Source of the DNA: Allomuricauda sp.
GTDB taxonomy: Bacteria; Bacteroidota; Bacteroidia; Flavobacteriales; Flavobacteriaceae
Reading direction: 5' to 3'
Length of the DNA stretch: 64,000 nucleotides
Assembly (NCBI RefSeq): GCF_002699205.1
Contig: NZ_PABT01000020.1
Span: 1-64,000 of the forward strand
The notes under the pieces are model-generated. The model ran no database searches and was not told the origin of the DNA. It saw only the letters and a program-made list of their open reading frames with translations. The position numbers and the translations under genes are program-made. Shown here one piece after another: positions 22,236 to 31,496 of this stretch (its first letter is position 1; each line of letters starts with the position of its first letter).

Positions 22236-23243
22236 CTAGCCTATCCTAAACATTTGGTTAAGCTTCTTGATCTGCTCCGGTCTGCCCAAAACTATCACCT
22301 TGCTCTTTGGCTGTAACGTCATATCAGCTTCCGGATTTATGGTATATTTTCCATCCGGATCAATATAGCCTATTATCGTACAACCCGTTTTTTTTCTCAA
22401 ATCCAGATCACGTAGGGAATGGCAATCCATCTGATTTGTAAAATCCTCTATCTCAACTTCTTCAAGATTCGTGGTATGCTCTCCTTCGATGGACAGTTGA
22501 TCTAAAAAGGTGATCAAATCTGGCATTACAACCAATGATGCCATGTGATCCCCGCCTATTTTATCCGGCATAATAACTTTATTGGCTCCCGCAAATTCCA
22601 ACTTTTTCACAGAAGTGATCTGCGATGCCCTACTGATAATAAATAGATTCTTGTTGAGCTGTCTTGCTGAAAGTACAATAAAAAGATTGGCCGCATCATC
22701 AGGGACTGCCGTAATCAAATATTGGGCACGATCGATACCAGCTTGCATCAATACCTCATCCTCATTGGCATCTCCCTCCACAAATAAAATATCATCCTCA
22801 TGTCTATCAATAATTTCCCTATCCCTTTCAATAACAACAAAGGGCTTCTTGTAGGCAATCAATTTCTCTGCTGCCTGCATACCATTTCTACCAAAACCAC
22901 AGACCACAACATGGTCGGAAAGATTATCTATTTGTCTTTTCACTTTTTTCTTCTTTAGTAGTTCCAGCGAATTTCTACCCAAAATATATTCGGATACCAC
23001 CGAAATGGCAAAACCAAATATAAATACACTGAGGACGATTAAAAATACGGTAAAAATCTTTGCATCGGCATCCAGGGGCCTTACTTCCGAAAAACCCACG
23101 GTGGTCACCGTAATAATTGTCATATAAATGGCCTCGACCCATGTAAAATCTGATAGCAATTTATAGCCGACCACCCCAAACAATAGTACCACAACCATAA
23201 GGGAAATGGCCAATACTATTTTGGAGCGTATCAATCTAATCAT
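22236..23243 (-). CDS. 2-TM potassium channel with RCK (TrkA-N/TrkA-C) domains
   Basis: TIITVTTVGFSEVRPL pore; VVVCGFGRNGMQAAEKL Rossmann; TrkA-C tail. Confidence 0.92.
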   Translation of the reverse strand: MIRLIRSKIVLAISLMVVVLLFGVVGYKLLSDFTWVEAIYMTIITVTTVGFSEVRPLDADAKIFTVFLIVLSVFIFGFAISVVSEYILGRNSLELLKKKKVKRQIDNLSDHVVVCGFGRNGMQAAEKLIAYKKPFVVIERDREIIDRHEDDILFVEGDANEDEVLMQAGIDRAQYLITAVPDDAANLFIVLSARQLNKNLFIISRASQITSVKKLEFAGANKVIMPDKIGGDHMASLVVMPDLITFLDQLSIEGEHTTNLEEVEIEDFTNQMDCHSLRDLDLRKKTGCTIIGYIDPDGKYTINPEADMTLQPKSKVIVLGRPEQIKKLNQMFRIG

Positions 23244-23245
23244 GA

Positions 23246-23473
23246 TCAGAGGTCAAATACTGTGGTTCTTTTTGTGTAAATCAAGTCTTTAATCCGAAGC
23301 CAGAATGCCATAAAAAGATAGAGGGCAAAACCAAAACCTAAAGTGACAAAAGTTAGGTAAATAAAACTTGTGCGCACCACACGGGCACGAATACCAAGCC
23401 TTTCGGCGATTCGCCCACAGACTTCAAAGCCTCTTTTTTGGAAATAATAAAGGGTATTATAAAATAAAGACAT
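23246..23473 (-). CDS. PspC domain-containing protein
   Basis: VCGRIAERLGIRARVVRTSFIYLTFVTLGFGFALYLFMAFWL. Confidence 0.85.
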   Translation of the reverse strand: MSLFYNTLYYFQKRGFEVCGRIAERLGIRARVVRTSFIYLTFVTLGFGFALYLFMAFWLRIKDLIYTKRTTVFDL

Positions 23474-23481
23474 GGTTAAAA

Positions 23482-24762
23482 TTATGTATTTCTATTCAAT
23501 AAATGCGAACCTATTGCACATTGCATGCATTTATTTTTGGAACAGTAATTATTGTAAAGCTCCAACAATGCCTGACTTTCCATGGCGTTTTGCGTTTTTG
23601 AACCTATTTTTTCAAAGTTTTTTATGATGGAATTATCCTCTTTGTCCAATTGTGAAACCAATCCGATCAATTCTTCGTCCCAATCCTTGCCAACATATTT
23701 TGAATAGCAAAATTTAAGCGGCAAGATGGTATTGATGATGATAAGATCTATAAATTTTTTGGACAGTATCTTTGTCCGTTTTTTGGAGACCTTACCAAAA
23801 GTATAGCTGTTTTCCCAGTACGGTCCCGCAGCAACCGAAAAAGCCCGGTACATATCTTCCAAACTGTTCAATGCCATCAAATTTGAAAAAATATTGTGTC
23901 CATCAACATATAGCTTTACCAGCTGCGAAACCCTAATAGTGGGAAAATTTAATGGTCTCAATCCATAAAATGCCGGTTTTGATTCATTTTCGGCCAACTC
24001 AAATTTATGGACCAGATATTCATACTCTTTTTTGAGTTTTAAATAATACTCATCCGTACAATCTTGTACTTTTAAAAGTCCAAAATGACCGAAAAGCAAT
24101 GCTTCCAACTGGTGAGGTTCGTTGCTTGTTTTTCTTACCAGGGAAAAATCCAACTGTTTCGCCCGATCCAAAAAGTATGGGCCATTTACCTTTGATCCAA
24201 AATTTTTGGCCAAAAGCACAAAAAGTACTGCTTCCCAATCGTTTTTGGATGTTTCCAACAACTCCAGGATCAATTTTGATTTATGCTCCAACCGTTCAAT
24301 GTATAAACGATGGAGCCAATTTTCGACCAAAAAGGAATCGACCTCCTTTAAATCTTTTTCACAGTTGATAAAACTCGTATTGGAAGTTTCCATCAACCGA
24401 TGATATCCATTCATAAGATCATTGGAAACATATTGTTTGACTTCCAAGGTCGGGATCTGGGAACCATCTTTCCTAAAAACGGCAATGTCATCCTCCCATA
24501 CCACGTGGAGAATGACATTGTCATAATTTTTATCTGTTTCGTGATGATGGACGTACCAATCAGAGGACTTTATGTGCATCTCCACATTACCGGCCCACAA
24601 TTGACCATCTATTTCAATTTTTGCATTGAAAAAGTCGGGGCCTTCCAATCTATTTTGGATTCCGGGCGCTTTAATACTGATAGTGTCTCCATTACCGGTG
24701 CACAGCAGTTTTGTTGGAAGTTTGTTTTGCTTCCAAATAAAATAAAGTAGGTCTTCTCGCAT
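23482..24762 (-). CDS. DUF2851 family protein
   Basis: MREDLLYFIWKQNKL...LEGPDFFNAKIEIDGQLWAGNVEMHIKSSDWYVHHHETDKNYDNVILHVVWEDD. Confidence 0.85.
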   Translation of the reverse strand: MREDLLYFIWKQNKLPTKLLCTGNGDTISIKAPGIQNRLEGPDFFNAKIEIDGQLWAGNVEMHIKSSDWYVHHHETDKNYDNVILHVVWEDDIAVFRKDGSQIPTLEVKQYVSNDLMNGYHRLMETSNTSFINCEKDLKEVDSFLVENWLHRLYIERLEHKSKLILELLETSKNDWEAVLFVLLAKNFGSKVNGPYFLDRAKQLDFSLVRKTSNEPHQLEALLFGHFGLLKVQDCTDEYYLKLKKEYEYLVHKFELAENESKPAFYGLRPLNFPTIRVSQLVKLYVDGHNIFSNLMALNSLEDMYRAFSVAAGPYWENSYTFGKVSKKRTKILSKKFIDLIIINTILPLKFCYSKYVGKDWDEELIGLVSQLDKEDNSIIKNFEKIGSKTQNAMESQALLELYNNYCSKNKCMQCAIGSHLLNRNT

Positions 24763-24783
24763 TGATTTGGGATAAATGAAAAG

Positions 24784-25095
24784 CTACTCTTCTATTTCGC
24801 CTTCCCAGTCCATAAAGCCTCCTATTAAGTTATATGCATTTTGAACCCCTATACTATTCAATATGGCACAGGCCTGTCCACTTCGGTTCCCCGATCTGCA
24901 GTAAACATAGAAGTTTTTGGATTTATCCAGTTTTTCCAGTTCGTCCAAAAATTCTTGGCCCATATAAATATCTATATTGATGGCTCCCGGGATATATCCC
25001 TCTTCCACTTCTTCTGGGGTCCGCACATCCAAAATAACGGCGTTGTCATCCTTTTTTAGTTGTTCCGCCCACTCTTCTTGTGATAAATCTGACAT
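24784..25095 (-). CDS. Rhodanese-like domain protein
   Basis: VILDVRTPEEVEEGYIPGAINID...YVYCRSGNRSGQA. Confidence 0.93.
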   Translation of the reverse strand: MSDLSQEEWAEQLKKDDNAVILDVRTPEEVEEGYIPGAINIDIYMGQEFLDELEKLDKSKNFYVYCRSGNRSGQACAILNSIGVQNAYNLIGGFMDWEGEIEE

Positions 25096-25125
25096 TTTTC
25101 TCTATTTAAATTGATACAAAAATAA

Positions 25126-25150
25126 AAATCCGAAGCATTACTCCGGATTT
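25126..25150 (-). terminator. Terminator downstream of the thioredoxin-family gene
   Basis: Minus strand AAATCCG...CGGATTT followed by TTTATTTTTG. Confidence 0.6.
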
Positions 25151-25175
25151 CCAGTCATTTATTTTAGGTGCTGCT

Positions 25176-25811
25176 TTATCTTATACCGCATCCTATCGCT
25201 TTTGTCGTTTCTGGATTGATTTCTTTACCTGCCAACATGGCATCCACAGCATTTTCAACATATTTTTCATCTACCTGCGAAGCGTCTTGGTAATTATCAT
25301 CAATGGCCCCAATATATTTCACCACATTTCCTTTTGCTGTTTTTTGCAACAAGAAAACATGTGGGGTACGGGTAGCTCCATATTGTGGATATATTTTTTG
25401 TCCCTCATCAAACAAGTAAGGGAAAGTAAACCCTTTTTCTTTGGCCCTTTCTTTCATTTTGGCAAAACTATCTCCAGGCTTGGCACTGGGATTGTTCGGC
25501 ATTATGGCCACAACGGGCACACCTTGTGGTTTGTACTTGGCATCCAAAGCAATTATCCTATCTTCATAAGCTTGGGCATAGGGACAGGTATTACAGGTAA
25601 AAATGACCAAAAAGCCCTTGGCATTATCAAAATCTGATAAGGAAACCATGGTACCATCTACGTTTTTTAAAGAAAAATCTGTGGCTACGTCACCAATTCC
25701 ATAACCTTCTTCAATATCATTGTGCTCATCCGCTGCCTTGACCCCCATGGCAAAGGATGCCACAAAAAGTAACATTAGAGCGGTTCCGATAAAAATCTTT
25801 GTTTTTTTCAT
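25176..25811 (-). CDS. Thioredoxin/peroxiredoxin-like secreted protein
   Basis: Signal peptide; FLVIFTCNTCPYAQAYEDRI. Confidence 0.88.
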   Translation of the reverse strand: MKKTKIFIGTALMLLFVASFAMGVKAADEHNDIEEGYGIGDVATDFSLKNVDGTMVSLSDFDNAKGFLVIFTCNTCPYAQAYEDRIIALDAKYKPQGVPVVAIMPNNPSAKPGDSFAKMKERAKEKGFTFPYLFDEGQKIYPQYGATRTPHVFLLQKTAKGNVVKYIGAIDDNYQDASQVDEKYVENAVDAMLAGKEINPETTKAIGCGIR

Positions 25812-26392
25812 AGTGAGTTATTTTTTATGAATTTGTCCAATTCTTCAGTTAGTTCATCATACGTAAAGCTCCTTTCATAAAAAGATCGTTTGTCCTTATT
25901 ATATACTAAGGTAGCCGGAATACCTCCGCCCCACTCTTCGGATACCTTCGGTATCCAATCGTTTTGTTTGGGGTCGTCCAATATAACAACGGTGGACTGG
26001 ATTCCCTTTTTCTCCACATAGGGTTCCAATCGGGTCTTCCACATATTGGGCATATCCAGATTCACCAAGATCACCTCCACATTGTTGTCCTTTTGCTCAG
26101 CATACACTTTTTCAAAATAGGGCATCTCCTCAATGCATGGCTGGCACCAAGTCGCCCAAAAGTTTATGATATAAGTTTTGCCGTCTTCCTTGTGCAACAT
26201 GGGCTCCAACCCATCAAAATCATAGACCGGGAACTTCACATCGGAATTTTCATCGGTTTCAAGGGCAACCTCTTCTTTTTCAGTGGTTTCCAAAACCTCC
26301 CCGTCTTTCTTCGCCTTTCCGGTACAACTAACAAAAAGGATAGTCAGGAGCCCCAAAACAAATAACTTATTCATTGTCTGCATTTTACACAC
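25808..26392 (-). CDS. TlpA-type thiol:disulfide lipoprotein; the MNKLFVLG start is more likely than the annotated one
   Basis: Lipobox LFVSC; INFWATWCQPCIEEMPYFEKVY. Confidence 0.9.
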   Translation of the reverse strand: MCKMQTMNKLFVLGLLTILFVSCTGKAKKDGEVLETTEKEEVALETDENSDVKFPVYDFDGLEPMLHKEDGKTYIINFWATWCQPCIEEMPYFEKVYAEQKDNNVEVILVNLDMPNMWKTRLEPYVEKKGIQSTVVILDDPKQNDWIPKVSEEWGGGIPATLVYNKDKRSFYERSFTYDELTEELDKFIKNNSL

Positions 26393-26454
26393 ATCTAAAA
26401 TACATATTGAAACTCATTTTTTTATCATTTAACAAAAATTTATCGGTTGGAGGT

Positions 26455-26486
26455 TTGGTCTAAAATCAAAATCCATCATACATTTG
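26455..26486 (+). promoter_or_regulatory. Putative promoter of the marR-nitroreductase genes
   Basis: TTG-N21-TACATTTG upstream of the marR ATG at 26509. Confidence 0.6.
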
Positions 26487-26508
26487 TATATACAATTATT
26501 GTTGATAC

Positions 26509-26955
26509 ATGAATGTTGAAGAAACTATAAGATCCTCTAAGAAAATCCCATTGGGGCAAAGAACCTTGATCCATATGCAGCTGGTCCAGAATAAAATCGA
26601 CGATATTACGGCCAATGCCCTAAAACCATTTGAAGTTTCCATGCAACAATTCAATGTTCTACGAATTTTAAGGGGACAAAAGGGGAATCCGGCCAATCTC
26701 TCCACCATCAACGAAAGAATGGTGACCAAAATGAGCAATACGACCCGATTGGTGGACAAACTTATAAAGAAAGGGTTTGTAAACCGTTGTGTATGCCCAT
26801 CGAACAGGCGCAAGGTGGAAATAGTTATCACTGACTCAGGACTTGAGGCCCTATCCCAAATGGACAAGGCACTGGGCAAAGCACACGACATCATTTTAAA
26901 AAACTTCGACAAAAAAGACTTGGAACAATTAAATCAGTTACTAGACAAATTTTAA
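26509..26955 (+). CDS. MarR family transcriptional regulator
   Basis: winged-helix pattern QQFNVLRILRGQKGNPANLSTINERMVTKMSNTTRLVDKLIKKGFVNR. Confidence 0.92.
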   Translation: MNVEETIRSSKKIPLGQRTLIHMQLVQNKIDDITANALKPFEVSMQQFNVLRILRGQKGNPANLSTINERMVTKMSNTTRLVDKLIKKGFVNRCVCPSNRRKVEIVITDSGLEALSQMDKALGKAHDIILKNFDKKDLEQLNQLLDKF

Positions 26956-26963
26956 AATCAAAA

Positions 26964-27596
26964 ATGAATACAGTTTTAGAACATAGAACCTGGCGCTATG
27001 CTACCAAAAAATTCGATGCCACCAAAAAAGTGTCGGACAAAGATTTGGAAACCCTTTTGGAAGCTACACGATTAAGTGCCTCTTCCTACGGATTACAGCC
27101 CTATCATATTTTTGTGATATCGGATCAAGAAACCAAGGAAAAACTAAAACCTGTTTCTTGGGGACAATCCCAAATAACCGATGCCTCACATATCATCGTA
27201 TTTGCCAATGCCGCCGATTTTGGCGAAGAATTGGTCGACGATTTCGTGGAAAACGTTAGCAATACAAGAAATATTCCCTTGGATGGACTAAAAGGATACT
27301 CCGATTTTTTGAAATCAAAACTTATGGGCCTCCCAAAAGACACCAAGAGCAACTGGACGGCAAGACAGGCCTATATAGCTTTTGGAAACTTGATGCAAGC
27401 AGCGGCCGAACTAAAAATAGACACTTGCCCCATTGAAGGGTTTGAATCCGATAAGTACAATGAGATACTCGGACTATCGGACAAAAACTTGAGCGCTGTT
27501 GTTGTTTTGGCCGTCGGTTACCGTTCCGAAGAGGACGAAACCCAGCATTTGCCCAAAGTAAGAAAATCAAAAGAAGAATTATTTACCCTTATATAA
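26964..27596 (+). CDS. Nitroreductase family NAD(P)H-dependent oxidoreductase
   Basis: RYATKKFDATKKVSDKDLETLLEATRLSASSYGLQPYHIFV. Confidence 0.93.
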   Translation: MNTVLEHRTWRYATKKFDATKKVSDKDLETLLEATRLSASSYGLQPYHIFVISDQETKEKLKPVSWGQSQITDASHIIVFANAADFGEELVDDFVENVSNTRNIPLDGLKGYSDFLKSKLMGLPKDTKSNWTARQAYIAFGNLMQAAAELKIDTCPIEGFESDKYNEILGLSDKNLSAVVVLAVGYRSEEDETQHLPKVRKSKEELFTLI

Positions 27597-27638
27597 ATTT
27601 TAAATCTCAACATTAAGAAAACAGAAATCAACACGATT

Positions 27639-28211
27639 ATGAAAAAGACAATTCTCAGTTTAGCATTGGTGGCCCTTGTTGGAGCTACCGCGGTTGCAAA
27701 CCCGATCGTAAAAGAAACGAAAAAAGTAAAGACCTCAGAGAGCACTATCACCTGGAAAGGTTACAAAGTTGGAGGGTCACACACAGGTACCATTGAACTA
27801 AAATCCGGGACATTGGAATTTGATGGCGAAAAATTGATAGGGGGCGAGTTTGTTGTGGATATGACAACCATAACCGTTACCGATCTTGAGGGAGACTATA
27901 AAAACAAACTTGAGGGACACCTTAAATCCGATGATTTTTTTGGATCTGCATCCCACCCAACGGCCAAATTGGTTTTCACTAAAGTAAAATCAACCGGGAA
28001 AAACGCTTACGAAGTAACAGGCGACCTGACCATTAAGGGCATCACAAAACCCGTGACTTTCGATTTGTCCGTCTATGGTGATAAAGCAACGGCCTCGTTA
28101 AAAATTGACAGAACTGAATACGACGTAAAATATGGGTCGGGAATTATTGGCACGGCCAAGGATAAATTGATCTATGATGAATTTGATTTGGTAGTTGATC
28201 TACAGATGTAG
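27639..28211 (+). CDS. YceI family periplasmic protein
   Basis: Signal peptide; ITWKGYKVGGSHTGTIELKSG...LTIKGITKPVTFDL. Confidence 0.93.
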   Translation: MKKTILSLALVALVGATAVANPIVKETKKVKTSESTITWKGYKVGGSHTGTIELKSGTLEFDGEKLIGGEFVVDMTTITVTDLEGDYKNKLEGHLKSDDFFGSASHPTAKLVFTKVKSTGKNAYEVTGDLTIKGITKPVTFDLSVYGDKATASLKIDRTEYDVKYGSGIIGTAKDKLIYDEFDLVVDLQM

Positions 28212-28232
28212 TCAACTCCGGTTTAGTGTGTG

Positions 28233-28268
28233 AAAATCCCGCTCGAAAAAAATTTGGGCGGGATTTTT
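28233..28268 (+). terminator. Terminator downstream of yceI
   Basis: AAAATCCCGCTC...GGGCGGGATTTTT. Confidence 0.85.
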
Positions 28269-28287
28269 AATTTTAAACAAAACATTG

Positions 28288-28318
28288 TTGTCCTGTTAAA
28301 AATTCCTCCCTATATTTG
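28288..28318 (+). promoter_or_regulatory. Putative trp operon promoter
   Basis: TTG (28288-28290)-N20-TATATTTG (28311-28318). Confidence 0.75.
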
Positions 28319-28323
28319 AACCA

Positions 28324-28380
28324 ATGATTAACAGAAGAGTAAATATCTGGTGGTGGAATAACTTACGTCAAACGTCGTGA
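28324..28380 (+). CDS. trpL: trp leader peptide MINRRVNIWWWNNLRQTS
   Basis: ATG ATT AAC AGA AGA GTA AAT ATC TGG TGG TGG AAT AAC TTA CGT CAA ACG TCG TGA directly upstream of trpE. Confidence 0.9.
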   Translation: MINRRVNIWWWNNLRQTS

Positions 28381-28403
28381 GCTAGTCCCCATTATAACCA
28401 TAT

Positions 28404-28434
28404 AAAAGGCTTGTCATCACGACAGGCCTTTTTT
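28404..28434 (+). terminator. trp attenuator terminator
   Basis: AAAAGGCTTGTC-ATCAC-GACAGGCCTTTTTT: 12 bp with one G-U, then a U-tract, 20 nt before the trpE ATG. Confidence 0.92.
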
Positions 28435-28453
28435 AATTTATATAAGTACCAAA

Positions 28454-29851
28454 ATGAGTTACACGCTAGATACGCATTACAAAAAAATCCTTGCGGACAC
28501 CATTACCCCCGTGAGTGTTTACCTCAAAATCCGGGACAAGTTCCCAAACAGTATTCTTTTGGAAAGTAGCGACTACCATGCAAACGACAACAGTTTTTCA
28601 TACATCTGCTGCAATCCGATAGCCTCTATCAAGGTAGAGAACGAAACCATTGAGCAACAGTTTCCCGATGGGACCAAGGAAGTAATCGATATTACTCCCG
28701 ATATCGATGTAACCGAAGTGATACACAACTTCAGCAAACAATTTAAAACCACACAGAACGGTTTCAAATTTATATATAGCGGACTTTTTGGCTATATGGC
28801 CTACGATGCCGTTCGCTATTTTGAAGATGTGAAGGTTTCCAAGAAAGATGATTCCGTAAACATTCCGGACATTTATTATGCCGTTTACCAGAACATTATC
28901 GCCATCAACCATTTTAAAAATGAAGCCTATCTGTTCGCACATTGCTATAATTCCGAAAGCAACGTGGATGAGATAGAGCAGCTTTTTAATGTACGTACAT
29001 TTTCTTCCTATAACTTTACTAAAGAAGGACAACCAGAATCCAACCTTAAGGACGAAGATTATAAAGAACAAGTAGAATTGGCCAAAAAGCATTGTCAACG
29101 AGGGGACGTGTTCCAGTTGGTGCTCTCCAGAAGGTTCAAACAAAAATTCAAGGGAGATGAATTCAATGTATATCGTGCACTGCGTTCCATCAACCCCTCC
29201 CCTTACCTCTTCTATTTTGATTACGGCAACTTTAAAATATTTGGCAGCTCCCCCGAAGCACAGCTGATCGTGAAAGATGGGAAAGCGGAAATCCATCCCA
29301 TAGCTGGAACGTACAAACGTACTGGAAACGATGAAAAAGATGCCGAATTGGCCAAAAAATTGGCACAGGACAAAAAAGAGAACAGCGAACACGTGATGCT
29401 GGTGGACTTGGCACGAAACGACCTAAGTAGAAACGGAAACACGGTAAATGTGGACACGTATAGGGAAGTGCAATACTTTTCACACGTTATCCACTTGGTA
29501 TCCAAAGTAACTGGGCAAAAGAAAGAAGATAGTACCACCATGAAAGTGGTCGCCGATACGTTCCCGGCCGGAACTCTGAGCGGAGCACCCAAGCACATGG
29601 CCATGCAACTGATAGAAAAGTATGAAAAAACAAGTAGATCGTTCTACGGAGGGGCAATTGGATTTATGGATTTTGAAGGCAACTTCAACCATGCCATTAT
29701 GATCCGGACTTTCTTGAGCAAGGACCATGAACTATTTTACCAAGCTGGTGCTGGCCTAGTTGCCGCCTCCGACCCAAACGACGAACTCCAAGAAACATAC
29801 AACAAATTGGGCGCACTCAACAAAGCGCTGGAAATTGCCGAAACAATCTAA
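28454..29851 (+). CDS. trpE: Anthranilate synthase component I
   Basis: 465 aa; chorismate-binding motif GTYKRTGNDEKDAELAKKLAQDKKENSEHVMLVDLARND. Confidence 0.96.
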   Translation: MSYTLDTHYKKILADTITPVSVYLKIRDKFPNSILLESSDYHANDNSFSYICCNPIASIKVENETIEQQFPDGTKEVIDITPDIDVTEVIHNFSKQFKTTQNGFKFIYSGLFGYMAYDAVRYFEDVKVSKKDDSVNIPDIYYAVYQNIIAINHFKNEAYLFAHCYNSESNVDEIEQLFNVRTFSSYNFTKEGQPESNLKDEDYKEQVELAKKHCQRGDVFQLVLSRRFKQKFKGDEFNVYRALRSINPSPYLFYFDYGNFKIFGSSPEAQLIVKDGKAEIHPIAGTYKRTGNDEKDAELAKKLAQDKKENSEHVMLVDLARNDLSRNGNTVNVDTYREVQYFSHVIHLVSKVTGQKKEDSTTMKVVADTFPAGTLSGAPKHMAMQLIEKYEKTSRSFYGGAIGFMDFEGNFNHAIMIRTFLSKDHELFYQAGAGLVAASDPNDELQETYNKLGALNKALEIAETI

Positions 29852-29853
29852 CC

Positions 29854-30423
29854 ATGGGAAAGAAGATTTTAATGATAAACAACTATGATAGTTTCACCTA
29901 TAACTTGGTTCACTATCTGGAAGATTTGGATTGCGAGGTAACCGTCAAACGGAACGACCAACTTACCTTGGACGACGTTGAACCCTTTGAATATATCGTT
30001 TTGTCCCCCGGGCCAGGAATCCCTGATGAGGCTGGACTTCTAAAAGACATTATCAAAACCTACGCTCCTACCAAACGAATTTTTGGGGTTTGTTTGGGAT
30101 TGCAGGCCATAGGTGAAGTTTTTGGGGGCACTTTGATCAATCTCGACCAAGTATATCACGGGGTGGACACTACAATTACCGTTACCAAAGATGACCCAAT
30201 TTATAAGGACATGCCTACAAAGCTTCAAGTAGGGCGATACCATTCATGGGTAGTGGATGAGGATTTACCCGATACATTGGAAACCACCGCAGTGGATGAA
30301 AACGGACAAGTCATGTCCCTCAGACATAAAGAATATGACGTGACCGCCGTACAGTTTCACCCAGAATCCGTGCTGACGCCCGAGGGTAAACAAATGTTGA
30401 AAAATTGGCTTAATAGAAAATAG
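29854..30423 (+). CDS. trpG: Anthranilate synthase component II (glutamine amidotransferase)
   Basis: NYDSFTYNLVHYLE, SPGPGIPDEAG, GVCLGLQAIGE, VQFHPESVLTPEG. Confidence 0.96.
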   Translation: MGKKILMINNYDSFTYNLVHYLEDLDCEVTVKRNDQLTLDDVEPFEYIVLSPGPGIPDEAGLLKDIIKTYAPTKRIFGVCLGLQAIGEVFGGTLINLDQVYHGVDTTITVTKDDPIYKDMPTKLQVGRYHSWVVDEDLPDTLETTAVDENGQVMSLRHKEYDVTAVQFHPESVLTPEGKQMLKNWLNRK

Positions 30424-30487
30424 AACAGACATATGAGAATTGAGAATTCTCTATAACCTAACATCTAATCTCTCACATCTAAGAAAA

Positions 30488-31483
30488 ATGAAAGAGACAT
30501 TAAATAAATTGATCAATCACGAAATCCTCCCTAAGGAAGAAGCCAAACAAATTTTGGTGAATATCGCCAAGGGAGATTATAACACTTCACAAATCGCTGC
30601 ATTTTTAACAGTTTACATGATGCGAAGTGTAACCATTGAAGAACTGGAAGGCTTTAGGGATGCCCTATTGGAACTATGTTTGGCCATTGATCTTGCCGAA
30701 TATAATCCTATTGACCTCTGCGGAACCGGAGGGGACGGAAAGGACACTTTCAATATCTCCACACTGGCCTCATTTGTAACTGCCGGGGCCGGAATCCATG
30801 TGACCAAACATGGAAATTATGGCGTTTCCTCCAAATGTGGCAGTAGCAATGTGATGGAGTTCTTGGGCATCAAATTTAGTAACGATGCCGATTTCCTAAA
30901 GAAAACCATTGAAGAAGCGGGAATCTGTGTGTTGCACGCCCCACTCTTTCACCCTGCTATGAAAAACGTGGCCCCCATTCGAAGGGAACTGGCCGTAAAA
31001 ACTTTTTTCAATATGTTGGGACCTATGGTAAATCCAGCATTTCCAAAAAATCAAATGGTAGGGGTGTTCAATCTGGAATTGGCTAGAATGTATGGGTATC
31101 TTTATCAAAATACAGACAAAAATTTCACCATATTAAATGCTTTGGACGGGTATGATGAAATTTCGTTGACCGGAGATACAAAAACCATTTCCAACAATAC
31201 CGAAGCTATGTTGACACCAAAGGATTTTGGAGTGGAAAAAGTTTCCCAACAAGAAATAGTAGGTGGTGAAGATGTGGCCGAATCCGCCCAAATATTCATG
31301 AGTATTTTGCAAGGAAAAGGTACCGAAGCGCAGAACAATGTAGTTTGTGCCAATGCAGGGGTCGCCATTGCCACAGTACAAGGCATCACACCCAAAGAAG
31401 GCTTTGAAAAGGCAAAAGAATCTTTATTTAGTGGCAAAGGTTTGCAAGCGTTACGAAAATTACAGGATTTGAGCAGAAACTAG
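30488..31483 (+). CDS. trpD: Anthranilate phosphoribosyltransferase
   Basis: DLCGTGGDGKDTFNIST, KHGNYGVSSKCGSSNVMEFLG. Start set at MKETLNKLI. Confidence 0.96.
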   Translation: MKETLNKLINHEILPKEEAKQILVNIAKGDYNTSQIAAFLTVYMMRSVTIEELEGFRDALLELCLAIDLAEYNPIDLCGTGGDGKDTFNISTLASFVTAGAGIHVTKHGNYGVSSKCGSSNVMEFLGIKFSNDADFLKKTIEEAGICVLHAPLFHPAMKNVAPIRRELAVKTFFNMLGPMVNPAFPKNQMVGVFNLELARMYGYLYQNTDKNFTILNALDGYDEISLTGDTKTISNNTEAMLTPKDFGVEKVSQQEIVGGEDVAESAQIFMSILQGKGTEAQNNVVCANAGVAIATVQGITPKEGFEKAKESLFSGKGLQALRKLQDLSRN

Positions 31484-31496
31484 TGTCTCCCCTGGT

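Noticed and set aside
28598-29392. 264-aa minus-strand ORF antisense to trpE
   Set aside because: Hydrophobic low-quality translation opposite a clear TrpE; likely codon-bias artefact.
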